Assembly: GCA_015956445.1 (NCBI GenBank)
Contig: WIUZ02000001.1
Location: 496,001 to 560,000 of the forward strand
Direction of reading: 5' to 3'
Origin: Thelephora terrestris
Lineage: Eukaryota > Basidiomycota > Agaricomycetes > Thelephorales > Thelephoraceae
DNA: 64,000 nucleotides
The position numbers were made by a program, and so were the translations under genes. A model generated the notes under the pieces. It was not told where the DNA came from, made no database searches, and was given only the letters and a program-made list of their open reading frames with translations. Positions 32,352 through 45,139 of the stretch are shown here, one piece after another; position 1 is the first letter of the stretch, and every line of letters starts with the position of its first letter.

Positions 32352-35300
32352 TGTCAGGGCCACTCTACCCCAACAACTACCAGTGCACTGAGCCGACTCC
32401 GCAGAGTACTCACTAGTCCAACTAGCTTGTGAGAGAACGATCACGTCTCTATTCTTCCGGTAGGTTGTCCGAGGTCACTACAAGTCAGGTCGAAATCCTA
32501 AAGAGAAACCCAACCTAAACCGTACTTCGTTCGGTTTAACAAGCAAGGGTTGATCCCTACAACAGGATTGATGACTCCACCAGTTGCTCGACTGGACGCT
32601 CGAGGTGTTCTAATATGACTGCTGGGAGTCTATAGTTACGAGGCGCAGTTGACGCGCAGAGCGGGAGGGAGAGCAGATGGGGATGTCTTGGATCAAACAA
32701 GAAACTCTGACTTGTCCTTAACTGCAACTGGGCTGAGAAGGGCAGAGGATTTCCTGAGGTAACAAAACTAAGGTACTACGATACAGCCACAGTTGCTACT
32801 TATACTAAAGGAGTGGCCATGACGTCAATACCCTAATATACCCTTATCAAGTCCGGACAAAGGGAGATAAGGAGTGTGAGAACGCTAAGTAAGGGAAGCG
32901 AACAAATATGACGTGTGGGAGAATAAAGGACAAAGGGCCTTACTAGCGTGTGAAGGATTGCATAAAAGATAAGGAATGTCCGCATGAAACATAGGGGTAA
33001 AGATAACACTAGTCCTAAAAGAAAAAGGGGCATGGGGTCATGAAAGTTCATACCTGGGGATCACACCCAAGGGCTAGGTGAGAATCTTCTTGGATGCTTC
33101 CTTTGGAGAGGCCAAAGATAGAGACCATACAGCATTCCTTGTTGTCTGTAGGCGGTAACAGCATCACGGACTAGTGGCAACCTCAATGTACGTCCAAACA
33201 TGAGGAGCGCGGGCCTAGACTCATGGGACATGAGGGATTACAGATTTGCCGGCGTTTCACGCTAACGGCTACTCCACATTCGCTTGGCTAACCAAAAAGA
33301 GTCTAAGGCACTCCTTCCGAATAACGGTGATTCCTTCCTCCGGTTAGGAGACTGTGATGTGACTGTCCACGTGTGTGATCAGGGTCCAGGGTTGATCGTA
33401 ATCGTGAAGTCATGAGGGGTCGTAAAAGGGTTTCGTGATGTCATAAAGGGGTCATCAGGGTCTTGAGACCTATTTTTAGTGCGCGCGCATTCTAGGCGTT
33501 CCGGAACGAAGTTCTTCCAAGGCCGTCCCGCGGGCCGAGGTGTCAGCTTGATGTAGTAAGCCGACGATGATGGTACAGGGGCGGAAGTTGATGTGACCCG
33601 GACCAATGAGGTTCGTCGAGGTAGGTCACGTGAAGGATCACCGATCTAGGCTATAAGAAGGACGTCTTCTTGGAGCCATCCTTGATCAGCAACACCAGCA
33701 ACTTCCCCATCATCTTACCAAAACATGTCTTTCCCCAACAACCATACCTACAAAGTCGCCAATGGTATCTCCACCATCTCTCGCATCGACCGTCGTGCCG
33801 CCACTCGCAAGACCTATGCCTGTGCGGCGGGGACTCCCTATACCACGGATGACCAGGTATGGGGGAGACCTAGAGCTTTGTATGTTTGCACTAACGCCTT
33901 CCTCTAGGTAGAGGCACGTTCTTTTAGGCGTTGATGCGAAACTAACGGCTTCTAGATCTTGGAGGTCGTCACCGAAGTGGACGCCGAACGTCTCAGGGAG
34001 ACGATCCCTCACTTGAGGGGATTGACCTGGGACGACGAGCTCTGGGTCCGTACAATCATCGCCGAGAAGGTGGCCTTTCAGATGAGGGGTAGGTTCGGGG
34101 AGTTGGAGCATCCGATCAAGAAGGAGCTCTGGTACACCCTGCAGAGGGGAATCTACGATCAGGACCTGTTGGAGCACGGAGCGACCGTTCCTCGGGCTGT
34201 CCGCCATGCTACCGCTTCCACTAGCCTTTTGTGGTCGCTCGTTCGAGAAGGAGAAAGCTGGGTAGGTTTTCTGTCTGAATATTCGAGTATGACTCTCGAC
34301 TAATCAGACTGCCTAGGTTGAACGATTGGAGCGAGAGGTGAAGGAGGCGAAGGCAGACGTCCTTCGTCTATCAGCGGAGGGTCTTCAAATGAAGGAGACC
34401 TTGGCTGCCTTCCAGCAGGGAACGAACGAGGCGTTGGAGGCAATGGTCGCCAACCATCAAGAGTTGATCGCCGGGTTGAAGGTTCGGGACAACAACATCA
34501 AGGGGGCGTTGGCCAGGAGGGATGAAAAGGTCGTCTTTCAGCCTTTGCAGTTTGTGCAATAACTGAAAGACCTTCATCTAGACGGAAGAACTCGAGAACG
34601 TGGTGGCTGTGTTGACAGCGCAGGTTGAGTCCTTGCAGGACAAGACCTGTAACTGTAAGGAGGGTCCCAAATTGGTTGGTCAGGGGACAGCCAATGTTCC
34701 GTTCGAGTTGGAGTACGCCGACGAGGTGGTACTCCCGTCTCCTAACCCTTCGTCCTATGCGACGCCTCCGATCGAGAATGCAGTTCCCGTTCCGACTCCA
34801 GGTCCGGCTTCTACCTTGGCCGCTTCCGACAAGGAGAACTGTGGGCGCTGTGTCTTGCAGCCGATCCAACAGTTGGTGAAGATCGAGGATGAGGTCATGG
34901 AGGTTGACCGAGCTGAAGATGCTCCGAGGGTCGCCGAGGTACGTCCGGTGACTAAGGGGCAACGTTGCAAACGCTCTCGACGCCGTCTTGCTCATCGCAT
35001 GGCTCCTTCGGCTTACCCGTACCCACGTCCAGTTGAGTCGGATGGTGACCAGCCTGGTTGCGATAGGGGACGAGAGTTCCGTTGCCGGGTCAACCGTCCC
35101 TACTGACAGGTTGAGTCGGAGATCCAGCTTCGCCACCAGCTTCGACTCGCAAGACAGGATCCTGCCCAGGGGTCCGATGAGGGAGACGGAGGGTCGCTTG
35201 CCGACTACGTCGATAGTGCTGCCAAGCAGTCACCCGGTGATGGAGATGTGGGACCAAGTGTTCCAGAGTTCGGTGACATCTGGGAGGCTGATCGGTCCGC

Positions 35301-35648
35301 TCGAAGGCATCTCTTCCTATCGGCTTGAACTAGTCGTTCAGCTGAGTGCCGAAGATGGTGACGCCATGTTCGGGGAGGTTCTTGCGAGGAGGGGCCAGCA
35401 CTATGATCTCCGGGATGGACAGTTGATGACCTTCAGGCCTGCCGTAGATAGAGTCGACTTTTGATGGGATTGAGATAGCACTTGTATAGCTCGTTGTGGA
35501 TTCGCTGGGAATAGTACGCTCGTGTGTGTGTTTCGAATGATTGGTGTGAAGGATAAGGAGTGTGAAGCATTCAAAACATAAGAAGTGATGAGAAGAGTTC
35601 AAAGAAAGAGCGTGTTATAAAAAGTTTAAAAATACCATGTTCCTGACA
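32352..35648 (-). mobile_element. Solo LTR, copy A of the long-LTR chromovirus family
   Basis: A 3297-bp unit with ends TGTCAGG..CCTGACA flanked by the perfect 5-bp duplication ACAAC (32347-32351 and 35649-35653). There is no internal region, so it is a solo LTR left by LTR-LTR recombination. In retrotransposon sense it reads on the minus strand, with its TATA box (TATAAG at 32805-32800) directed toward the STAND gene. It carries a copy of the antisense U3 gene (segments from 33725 to about 35464, plus strand) that is an older, diverged and probably decayed version. Clearly older than the full-length copy at 50891-63509. Confidence 0.93.
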
Positions 35649-35934
35649 ACAACCTGCAAGTGAGATCCGCATGCATTGGCCGTTTCGGTCGTTCCCCCCT
35701 TGCTAGAGCCAACAGTGCCACAGAATCAGGTTCAGGGAAGAACGGAGCTTGACCGGTGAAAACCTATGTTACGGTGGGGAGTAGGCTGACCAACTGTCTG
35801 GTTGGGGCTAGTATGTGCAACCCACCTCAACCATGACCATTGCAAAGGAGAAAACATCATCTTTTTTCCAAAGCCGCCGTTGGGGATCAGCCCATTGCAT
35901 ACAGCGACAAACGTTGGCTCATATGCGCAATTGA

Positions 35935-36477
35935 AAGTTTGTGACTAAGTCATATTCCGTGATGCACGGGCGGCCGGAGTCATCCACGATGATGTTGGGC
36001 TGTCTGGGTATAAGCATAGCTCAATATGGGCCTCATGCGATCGCGCACCCCACCGAGATCTCCATGAACCACATAGAGGGAATGGAGGTAATCAAGGCCA
36101 TTGGCGATGCCAATTAACTTGGAAGGGTATAAGCATAACCCGAGACATGAGAAGGGAGATACTGACGAGATCAAGCCGATTTGTATCTGGGTGATTGGTT
36201 ATATATTCACTTAGTTCTACACCAGGTGCCCGGGCCCAAACAAAATGAGTAGGCTCCTTGGTGATGCCAAGAAAAGGGACGATGTTCGGATGCATCAAAT
36301 GTTTCCATTTGACAATATGACGAAGCTCGTACTGTCGATCCAGTCAGTGGGGAAAGCGGGAGAGACGAGAGCGCCGATCAAGTACCCTCTTGGCATGCAA
36401 CCAGTCCGATGAGAGCGAGGGGTCTAGTTTCTTGGCACAAGCCTTCGAACCATTTATTGACCCTTTGTGTCAGGGCC
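35935..36477 (-). pseudogene. Protein kinase fragment (TKL-like), decayed
   Basis: On the minus strand, pieces of a kinase catalytic domain appear in order. H-P-N-I-V-P-F-L-G-I-T lies near 36290, G-x-E-L-S-E-Y-I-T-N-H-P near 36210, a possible intron follows, then G-I-A-N-G-L-D-Y-L-H-S and V-V-H-G-D-L near 36060. A second interval leads to I-I-V-D-D-S-G-R-P-x-I-T-E-Y-D-L near 35960. These match the catalytic loop (HGDL for HRDL) and the segment before the DFG motif of the kinases common in Agaricomycetes. The DFG position reads E-Y-D, the glycine-rich loop is absent, and the frames do not connect cleanly. The 5' side is cut by LTR copy B, whose insertion begins at 36478. Confidence 0.65.
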
Positions 36478-38292
36478 ACTCTACCCCAACAACTACCAGT
36501 GCACTGAGCCGACTCCGCGGAGTACTCACTAGTCCAACTAGCTTGTGAGAGAACAATCACGTCTCTATTCTTCCGGTAGGTTGTCCGAGGTCACTACAAG
36601 TCAGGTCGAAATCCTAAAGAGAAACCCAACCTAAACCGTACTTCGTTCGGTTTAACAAGCAAGGGTTGATCCCTACGGCAGGATTTGATGACTCCACCAG
36701 TTGATCAACTGGACGCTCGAGGTATTCTAATATGACTGCTGGGAGTCTATAGTTATGAGGCGCAGTTGACGCGCAGAGCGGGAGGGAGAGCAGATGGGGA
36801 TGTCTTGGATCAAACAAGAAACTCTGACTTGTCCTTAACTGCAACTGGGCTGAGAAGGGCAGAGGATTTCCTGAGGTAACAAAACTAAGGTACTACGATA
36901 CAGCCACAGTTGCTACTTATACTAAAGGAGTGGCCATGACGTCAATACCCTAATATACCCTTATCAAGTCCAAACAAAGGGAGATAAGGAGTGTGAGAAC
37001 GCTAAGTAAGGGAAGCGAACAAATCTGACGCGTGGAAGAATAAAGGACAAAGGGCCTTACTAGCGTGTGAAGGATTGCATAAGAGATAACAAATGTCCAC
37101 ATGAAACATAGGGGTAAAGATAACACTAGTCCTAAAAGAAATAGGGGCATGGGTCATGAAAGTTCGTACCTGGATCTAGACCACACCCAAGGGTCAGGTG
37201 AGCACCGTCTCTGAGCTTCTGTGATTGGCTAGAGATCAAAGGAACTCTACACATCCCTTGTTGTCGGTAGGTGGTATGATACCAACGGACAGGCAGTAAC
37301 CTGGGAGTGGCAACCGTAATCGCTTGATCAGACCCAGTCTTGATTAGGCATAGCACCTGGGAATATTGTTCTTCTTAAGTGGCACCAGGGATTATATTCT
37401 TCGGCCGCCGTTCTCGGCTCGGGCCTACTCTGCTTCCAAAGCACAACTAGATCAGATAGGGTTACTATCCGATTAGAAGCACAGTGTCCAAATGTTGATA
37501 CCCCGTGCCCACGTGTGTGTTCCAGGGTCCAGGGTTGGTCGTAATCGTAAAGTCATGAGAGGTCGTAAAAGGGGGTTCGTGATGTCATAAGGGGGTCATC
37601 AGGGTCTTGAGACCTATTTTTAGTGCGCACGCGTTCTAGGCGTTCCGGAACGAAGTTCTTCCAAGGCCGTCCCGCGGGCCGAGGTGTCAGCTTGATGTAG
37701 TAAGCCGACGATGATGGTACAGGGGCGGAAGTTGATGTGACCTGGACCAATGAGGTTCGTCGAGGTAGGTCACGTGAAGGATCACCGATCTAGGCTATAA
37801 GAAGGACGTCTTCTTGGAGCCATCCTTGATCAGCAACACCAGCAACTTTCCCATCATCTTACCACAACATGTCTTTCCCCAACAACCACACCTACAAGGT
37901 TGCCAACGGCATCTCTACCATCTCCCGCATTGACCGCCGTGCCGCCACTCGCAAGACCTACGCCTGTGCGGCGGGGACTCCCTATACCACTGATGACCAG
38001 GTATGGGGGAGATCTAGAGCTTTGTGTGTTAGCACTAACGCCTTCCTCTAGGTAGAGGACCGTTCTTTCGGGCGTTGATGTCCAGCTAACGGCTTCTAGA
38101 TCTTGGAGGTCGTCACGGAAGTGGACGCCGAACGTCTCAGGGAGACGATGCCTCATTTGATGGGGTTGACCTGGGATGACGAGCTCTGGGTCCGTACGAT
38201 AATTGCGGAGAAGGTGGCCTTCCAGATGAGGGGTAGGTTCGGAGAGTTGGAGCATCCGATCAAGAAGGAGCTCTGGTACACCCTGCAGAGGG
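36478..38292 (-). mobile_element. Truncated LTR, copy B of the long-LTR family
   Basis: Starts with TGTCAGG at 36478 and follows the family for about 1.8 kb, including the first two segments of the antisense gene (from 37869). It then passes abruptly into the 35-bp satellite at about 38292. The remainder of the LTR is not found on the far side, so it is truncated. Its central part (about 37170-37500) belongs to a sequence variant shared with copy D and different from copies A, C, E and F. Confidence 0.88.
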
Positions 38293-40815
38293 AGCCCCTT
38301 CAGCTATCTTTTCTCCATGGGTCATGGACCATACATCGTGACAATTCTCCATGGGTCATGGGCCATGCAATGTTGTACAACGCGTTGTACAACCCATGAC
38401 CCATGGAGAAAAGATACCATTGTACAACCCATGACCCATGGGTAATGGAATAGTATCCGTTGCCCATGCCCCATGGGTTGTACAATGGTATCTGTTGCCC
38501 ATGCCCCATGGGTTGTACAACACTATCCCTTCCCCATGCCCCATGGGTTGTACAATGCTATCTGTTCCCCATGGGTCATGGGTTGTACAACGCTATCCAT
38601 TCTCCATGGGGCATGGGTTGTACAACGCTATCCTTTCTCCATGGGGCATGGGTTGTACAACACTATCCCTTCCCCATGCCTCATGGGTTGTACAATGCTA
38701 TCCTTTCCCCATGGGGCATGGGTTGTACAACGCTATCCATTCTCCATGGGGCATGGGTTGTACAACACTATCCATTTCCCATGGGTCATGGGTTGTACAA
38801 CACTATCTATTTCCCATGCCCCATGGGTTGTACAATGCTATCCGATTCTCATGCCCCATGGGTTGTACAACACTATCCGTTCCCCATAGGGCATGGGTTG
38901 TACAACACTATCCTTTCCCCATGGGGCATGGGTTGTACAACACTATCCATTCTCCATGCCCCATGGGTTGTACAACACTATCTGTTCCCCATGGGTCATG
39001 GGTTGTACAACACTATCTGATTCCCATGCCCCATGGGTTGTACAACGCTATCCTTTCTCCATGGGGCATGGGTTGTACTACCCTATCCATTCTCCATGCC
39101 CCATGGGTTGTACAACACTATCCAATTCCCATGCCCCATGGGTTGTACAACACTATCCATTCTCCATGGGGCATGGGTTGTACAACACTATCCATTTCCC
39201 ATGGGTCATGGGTTGTACAACACTATCCATTCTCCATGCCCCATGGGTTGTACAACACTATCTGTTCCCCATGGGTCATGGGTTGTACAATACTATCTGA
39301 TTCCCATGCCCCATGGGTTGTACAACGCTATCCATTCTCCATGGGGCATGGGTTGTACAACCCTATCCATTCTCCATGCCCCATGGGTTGTATAACACTA
39401 TCCAATTCCCATGCCCCATGGGTTGTACAACGCTATCCATTCTCCATGGGGCATGGGTTGTACAACACTATCCATTTCCCATGGGTCATGGGTTGTACAA
39501 CACTATCTATTTCCCATGCCCCATGGGTTGTACAATGCTATCCGATTCTCATGCCCCATGGGTTGTACAACACTATCCATTTCCCATGCCCCATGGGTTG
39601 TACAACACTATCCGTTCCCCATGGGTCATGGGTTGTACAACGCTATCCTTTCTCCATGGGGCATGGGTTGTACAACACTATCCATTCTCCATGCCCCATG
39701 GGTTGTACAACACTATCCAATTCCCATGCCCCATGGGTTGTACAACGCTATCCTTTCTCCATGGGGCATGGGTTGTACAACACTATCTATTTCCCATGGA
39801 GCCCCTTCAGCTATCTTTTCTCCATGGGTCATGGACCATACATCGTGACAATTCTCCATGGGTCATGGGCCATGCAACGTTGTACAACCCATGACCCATG
39901 GAGAAAAGATACCATTGTACAACCCATGACCCATGGGTAATGGAATAGTATCCGTTGCCCATGCCCCATGGGTTGTACAACACTATCCATTCTCCATGGG
40001 GCATGGGTTGTACAACTCTATCCATTTCCCATGGGTCATGGGTTGTACAACACTATCTATTTCCCATGCCCCATGGGTTGTACAATGCTATCCAATTCTC
40101 ATGCCCCATGGGTTGTACAACACTATCCATTTCCCATGCCCCATGGGTTGTACAACACTATCCGTTCCCCATGGGTCATGGGTTGTACAACGCTATCCTT
40201 TCTCCATGGGGCATGGGTTGTACAACACTATCCATTTCCCATGCCCCATGGGTTGTACAACGCTATCCGATTCCCATGCCCCATGGGTTGTACAACACTA
40301 TCCATTCTCCATGGGGCATGGGTTGTACAACGCTATCCATTCTCCATGGGGCATGGGTTGTACAACACTATCCATTTCCCATGGGTCATGGGTTGTACAA
40401 CACTATCTATTTCCCATGCCCCATGGGTTGTACAATGCTATCCGATTCTCATGCCCCATGGGTTGTACAACACTATCCGTTCCCCATAGGGCATGGGTTG
40501 TACAACACTATCCTTTCCCCATGGGGCATGGGTTGTACAACACTATCCATTCTCCATGCCCCATGGGTTGTACAACGCTATCTGTTCCCCATGGGTCATG
40601 GGTTGTACAACACTATCTGATTCCCATGCCCCATGGGTTGTACAATGCTATCCATTCTCCATGGGGCATGGGTTGTACAACACTATCTATTTTCCATGCC
40701 CCATGGGTTGTACAATGCTATCCAATTCCCATGCCCCATGGGTTGTACAACAGCATCTTATGCCCATGGGGCATCAGTTGCAGAATGGTGTCCTTTCTCC
40801 ATGTCCCATGGATTA
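38293..40815. repeat. 35-bp palindromic satellite (about 60-65 units) with inverted leader segments
   Basis: Motifs GGGTTGTACAAC and CCCATGGGG recur with a 35-bp period, for example at 38475, 38510, 38545, 38580 and 38615. Each unit contains the palindromes TTGTACAA and CCATGG. A leader starting GAGCCCCTTCAG with two inverted units occurs at about 38292-38460 and again at about 39798-39960, so the array is two tandem blocks. The unit contains no stop in any phase, so all three forward frames are open for hundreds of codons (up to 500); these are not genes. Confidence 0.95.
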
Positions 40816-41257
40816 TATCACTATTCCAGGAAAGGAGATACTTTATAAATCAACCATTAGCTGTGTGAATTTGAAAAAATTAGACTCTGTTTGTATGCAT
40901 GATAGACCATATATCAGTTTGTGGCTCTAACCTAATGGAAACTAAACTTAACCTGATAATAGCCACAACCTAATTCTCAATCTAACTTGAGCCAATGTAA
41001 ACTTGACCCATGAACCTAAGCCTAACCTAATCCTAAACCTGGTCTAATCCCAAATCTACCCCTAACCTGACCTGACCTGACCTAACCTAACCTAACCTTA
41101 TCTGACCTGAACCTACACCTAACCTAACCTAACCTAACCTAACCTAACCTAACCTAACCTAACCTAACCTATACCTAAACTAACCTATACCTATACTAAC
41201 CTATACCTAACCTAACCTGGTATGGGCAAACCTAACCTACCTATCATGACCTGTTTC
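40816..41257. repeat. Degenerate (AACCT)n microsatellite and A/T-rich flank
   Basis: From about 40930 the sequence becomes rich in AACCTAACCT, with a clean pentamer run around 41110-41170 and degenerate repeats to about 41240. The 5-mer CCTAA/TTAGG differs from the usual fungal telomere repeat TTAGGG. No gene. Confidence 0.8.
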
Positions 41258-44200
41258 TGTCAGGAACATGGTATTTTTAAACTTTTTATAACACGCTCTT
41301 TCTTCGAACTCTTCTTACCACTTCTTATGTTTTGAATGCTTCACATTCCTTATCCTTCACACCAATCATTCAAAACACACAAACGCGCATACATTCACGG
41401 CAATACGAAACAACCTGGCTATACAAATGCTATACAACGTCCTCAAAAGTCGACTGTATCTACGGCAGGCCTGAAGGTCACCAAACGTCCATCTCGGAGA
41501 TCATAGTGCTGGCCCCTCCTCGCTAGGACCTCTCCGAACATGGCGTCACCATCTTCGGCACTCAGCTGAACGACCAGTTCAAGCCGATAGGAAGAGATGC
41601 CTTCGAGCGGACCGATCAGCCTCCCAGATGTCACCGAACTCTGGAACACCTGATCCCACATCGCCATCACCGGGTGACTGCTCGACAGCACTATCGACGT
41701 AGTCGGCAAGCGACCCTCCGTCTCCCTCATCGGACCCCTGGGTGGGATCCTGGATTGCGAGTCGACGCTGGTGGCGAAGCTGGATCTCCGACTCGACCTG
41801 TCGGTAGGGATGGTTGACCCGATAGCGGAACTCTCGTCCCCTATCTCGACCAGACTGGTCACCATCCGACTCAACTGGACGCGAGTATGGGTAAGCCGAT
41901 GGAGCCATGCGATGAGCAGGACGGCGTCGAGAGCGTTTGCAACGTTGCCCCTTAGTCACCGGACGTACCTCGGCGACCCTCGGAGCATCTTCAGCTCGTT
42001 CAACCTCCATGACCTCATCCTCGATCTTCACCAACTGATGGATCGGCTGCAAGACACAACGCCCACAGTTCTCCTTGTCGGAAGCGGCCAGAGTGGAAGC
42101 CGGACCTGGAGTCGGAACGGGTACCACGTTCTCGATCGGAGGCGTCGCGTAGGATGACGGGTTAGGCGAAGGGAGTACCACCTCGTCAGCGTACTCCAGC
42201 TCGAACGGAACGTCGGCAGTCCCCTGACCAACCAACTTGGGACCCTCCTTACAGTTGCAGGTCTTGTCCTGCAAGGACTCGACCTGCGCCGTCAACACCG
42301 CTACCACGTTCTCGAGTTCTTCGGTCTAGGAAATGTCAGCTTCCATCATTCCAAGCAATGATGAAAGCGGCATTACCTTTTCATCCCTCCTGGCCAACGC
42401 TCCCTTGATGTTGTTGTCCCTAACCTTCAACCCGGCGATCAACTCCTGATGGTTGGCAACCATTGCTTCCAACGCCTCATTCGTCCCCTGCTGGAAGGCG
42501 GCCAAGGTCTCCTTCATCTGAAGACCCTCCGCCGACAGACGAAGGACGTCTGCCTTCGCCTCCTTCACCTCGCGCTCCAATCGTTCAACCTAGGCAGTTT
42601 GATTAGTCGAGAGTCATACTCGAATATTCAAACGGAGAACCTACCTTGCTCTCCCCCTCCCGAACGAGCGACCACAACAACGACGTGGCGGCAGTAGCAT
42701 GGCGGACGGCCCGAGGAACGGTTGCCCCGTGCTCCAACAGGTCCTGGTCGTAGATCCCCCTCTGAAGGGTGTACCAGAGCTCCTTCTTGATCGAATGCTC
42801 CAGCTCCCCGAATCTACCCCTCATCCGGAAGGCTACCTTCTCGGCGATGATTGTACGGACCCAGAGCTCATCGTCCCAGGTCAACCCCATTAAATGAGGC
42901 ATGGTCTCCCTGAGACGTTCGGGGTCCACTTCCGTGACGACCTCCAAGATCTAGAAGCCGTTAGCTGGACATCAACGCCCAAAAGAACGTAACCTCTACC
43001 TAGAGGAAGGCGTTAGTGCGAACACACGAAGCTCTAAGTCTCCCCCATACCTGGTCATCCGTGGTATAGGGAGTCCCAGCCGCACAGGCGTAGGTCTTGC
43101 GAGCGGCGGCACGACGGTCAATGCGAGAAATGGTGGAGATACCATTGGCGACTTTGTAGGTATGGTTGTTGGGGAAGGACATGTTTTGGTAAGATGATGG
43201 GGAAGTTGCTGGTGTTGCTGATCAAGGATGGCTTCAAGAAGACGTCCTTCTTATAGCCTAGATCGGTGATCCTTCACGTGACCTACCTCGACGAACCTCA
43301 TTGGTCCGGGTCACATCAACTTCCGCCCCTGTACCATCATCGTCGGCTTACTACATCAAGCTGACACCTCGGCCCGCGGGACGGCCTTGGAAGAACTTCG
43401 TTCCGGAACGCCTAGAACGCGTGCGCACTAAAAATAGGTCTCAAGACCCTGATGACCCCTTTATGACATCACGAACCCCTTTAACGACCCCTCATGACTT
43501 TACGATTACGATCAACCCTGGACCCTGATCACACACGTGGACAGTCACATCACAGTCTCCTAACCGGAGGAAGGACTTGCCGCTATTCGGAAGCATCGCC
43601 TTAGGATCCTTCTGGTTAGCCCAGCGCATGTGGAGTAGCCGTTAGCGTGAAACGCCGGCGAATCTGTAATTCCTTATGTCCCATGAGTCTAGGCCCTCGC
43701 TCCTCATGTTCGGACGCACGATAAGGTTGCCACTAGTCCGTGATGCTGTTACCGCCTACAGACAACAAGGGATGCTGCATGGTCTCTATCTTTGGCCTCT
43801 CCAAAGGAAGCATCCGAGAAGATTCTCACCTAGCCCTTGGGTGTGATCCCCAGGTACGAACTTTCATGACCCCATGCCCCTCTTTCTTTTAGGACTAGTG
43901 TTATCTTTACCCCTATGTTTCATGCGGACATTCGTTATCTTTTATGCAATCCTTCACACGCTAGTAAGGCCCTTTGTCCTTTATTCTCCCACGCGTCATT
44001 CTTGTTCGCTTCCCTTACTTAGCGTTCACACACTCCTTATCTCCCTTTGTTCGGACTTGATAAGGGTATATTAGGGTATTGACGTCATGGCCACTCCTTT
44101 AGTATAAGTAGCAACTGTGGCTGTATCGTAGTACCTTAGTTTTGTTACCTCAGGAAATCCTCTGCCCTTCTCAGCCCAGTTGCAGTTAAGGACAAGTCAG

Positions 44201-44555
44201 AGTTTCTTGTTTGATCCAAGACATCCCCATCTGCTCTCCCTCCCGCTCTGCGCGTCAACTGCGCCTCGTAACTATAAACTCTCAGCAGTCATATTAGAAC
44301 ACCTCGAGCGTCCAGTCGATCAATTGGTGGAGTCATCAATCCTGTTGTAGGGATCAACCCTTGCTTGTTAAACCGAACGAAGTACGGTTTAGGTTGGGTT
44401 TCTCTTTAGGATTTCGACCTGACTTGTAGTGACCTCGGACAACCTACCGGAAGAATAGAGACGTGATCGTTCTCTCACAAGCTAGTTGGACTAGTGAGTA
44501 CTCTGCGGAGTCGGCTCAGTGCACTGGTAGTTGTTGGGGTAGAGTGGCCCTGACA
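41258..44555 (+). mobile_element. Solo LTR, copy C (opposite orientation)
   Basis: A 3298-bp LTR, retrotransposon sense on the plus strand (TGTCAGGAACATGG start at 41258), flanked by the perfect 5-bp duplication GTTTC (41253-41257 and 44556-44560). No internal region, so it is a solo LTR. The antisense gene lies on the minus strand between 43182 and about 41443. Its sequence is closest to copies E/F in the second coding segment. The last few hundred bases share private variants with copy D. Confidence 0.93.
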
Positions 44556-45139
44556 GTTTCAGCCTAATGTCATGTATGCCAGCCAAGACTAACTTCACCC
44601 AGTTGCAAACATATGACTTGGGTCACAGGACCATAAAGCAAACTGCAGTCCCCTCACTCTGTGCCCAACCATCCGATAAGCCCACGGACGCACATATATA
44701 TCATCAGCAACCCAGCATCATGCTTATCACCCATGTTCAACCACAAACCACTCTCACCCTTTGTTCTGTGCCATCTCAAAGCCTAACCATAACTCTAGCT
44801 CACCCACCCATATTCATCCTTGTGTGGAATATGTTATAAGTCTATAAACCATATGTTTGTAGTCCACTTGCTTGTGGGCCCAAGGAGGTGGATGAACTTG
44901 AGTTGTGGTTTGTCTGTGAGATGGCACAGAACAAAGGGTGAGAGTGGTTTGTGGTTGAACATGGGTGATAAGCATGATGCTGGGTTGCTGATGATATATA
45001 TGTGTGTCCGTGGGCTTATCGGATGGTTGGGCACAGAGTGAGGGGACTGCAGTTTGCTTTATGGTCCTGTGACCCAAGTCATATGTTTGCAACTGGGTGA
45101 AGTTAGTCTTGGCTGGCATACATGACATTAGGCTGAAAC
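44556..45139. repeat. 584-bp palindromic spacer between LTR copies C and D
   Basis: Arms 44556-44777 and 44917-45139 are near-perfect reverse complements. Similarity fades toward the centre. Together with the LTR copies on both sides, in opposite orientation, this forms an inverted repeat spanning several kb. Small open frames on both strands mirror each other and are not considered genes. Confidence 0.9.

Noticed and set aside
32352-35648. TGTCAGG-ended units as cut-and-paste DNA transposons with short inverted ends
   Set aside because: Two identical copies flank a gag-pol region, with 5-bp duplications and a polypurine tract, which identifies them as LTRs.
38440-40760. CRISPR-like array of short palindromic repeats
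   Set aside because: The units are contiguous without unique spacers, and the genome is eukaryotic.
38438-40868. Open frames of up to 500 codons in all three forward phases
   Set aside because: The 35-bp satellite unit contains no stop codon in any phase; the open frames are a by-product of repetition.
41020-41240. Chromosome end
   Set aside because: The tract is degenerate, has the wrong unit for a fungal telomere and is followed by more than 20 kb of sequence.
44567-45128. Two mirror-image 90-104 codon frames
   Set aside because: They are the same sequence read on both arms of the palindrome.
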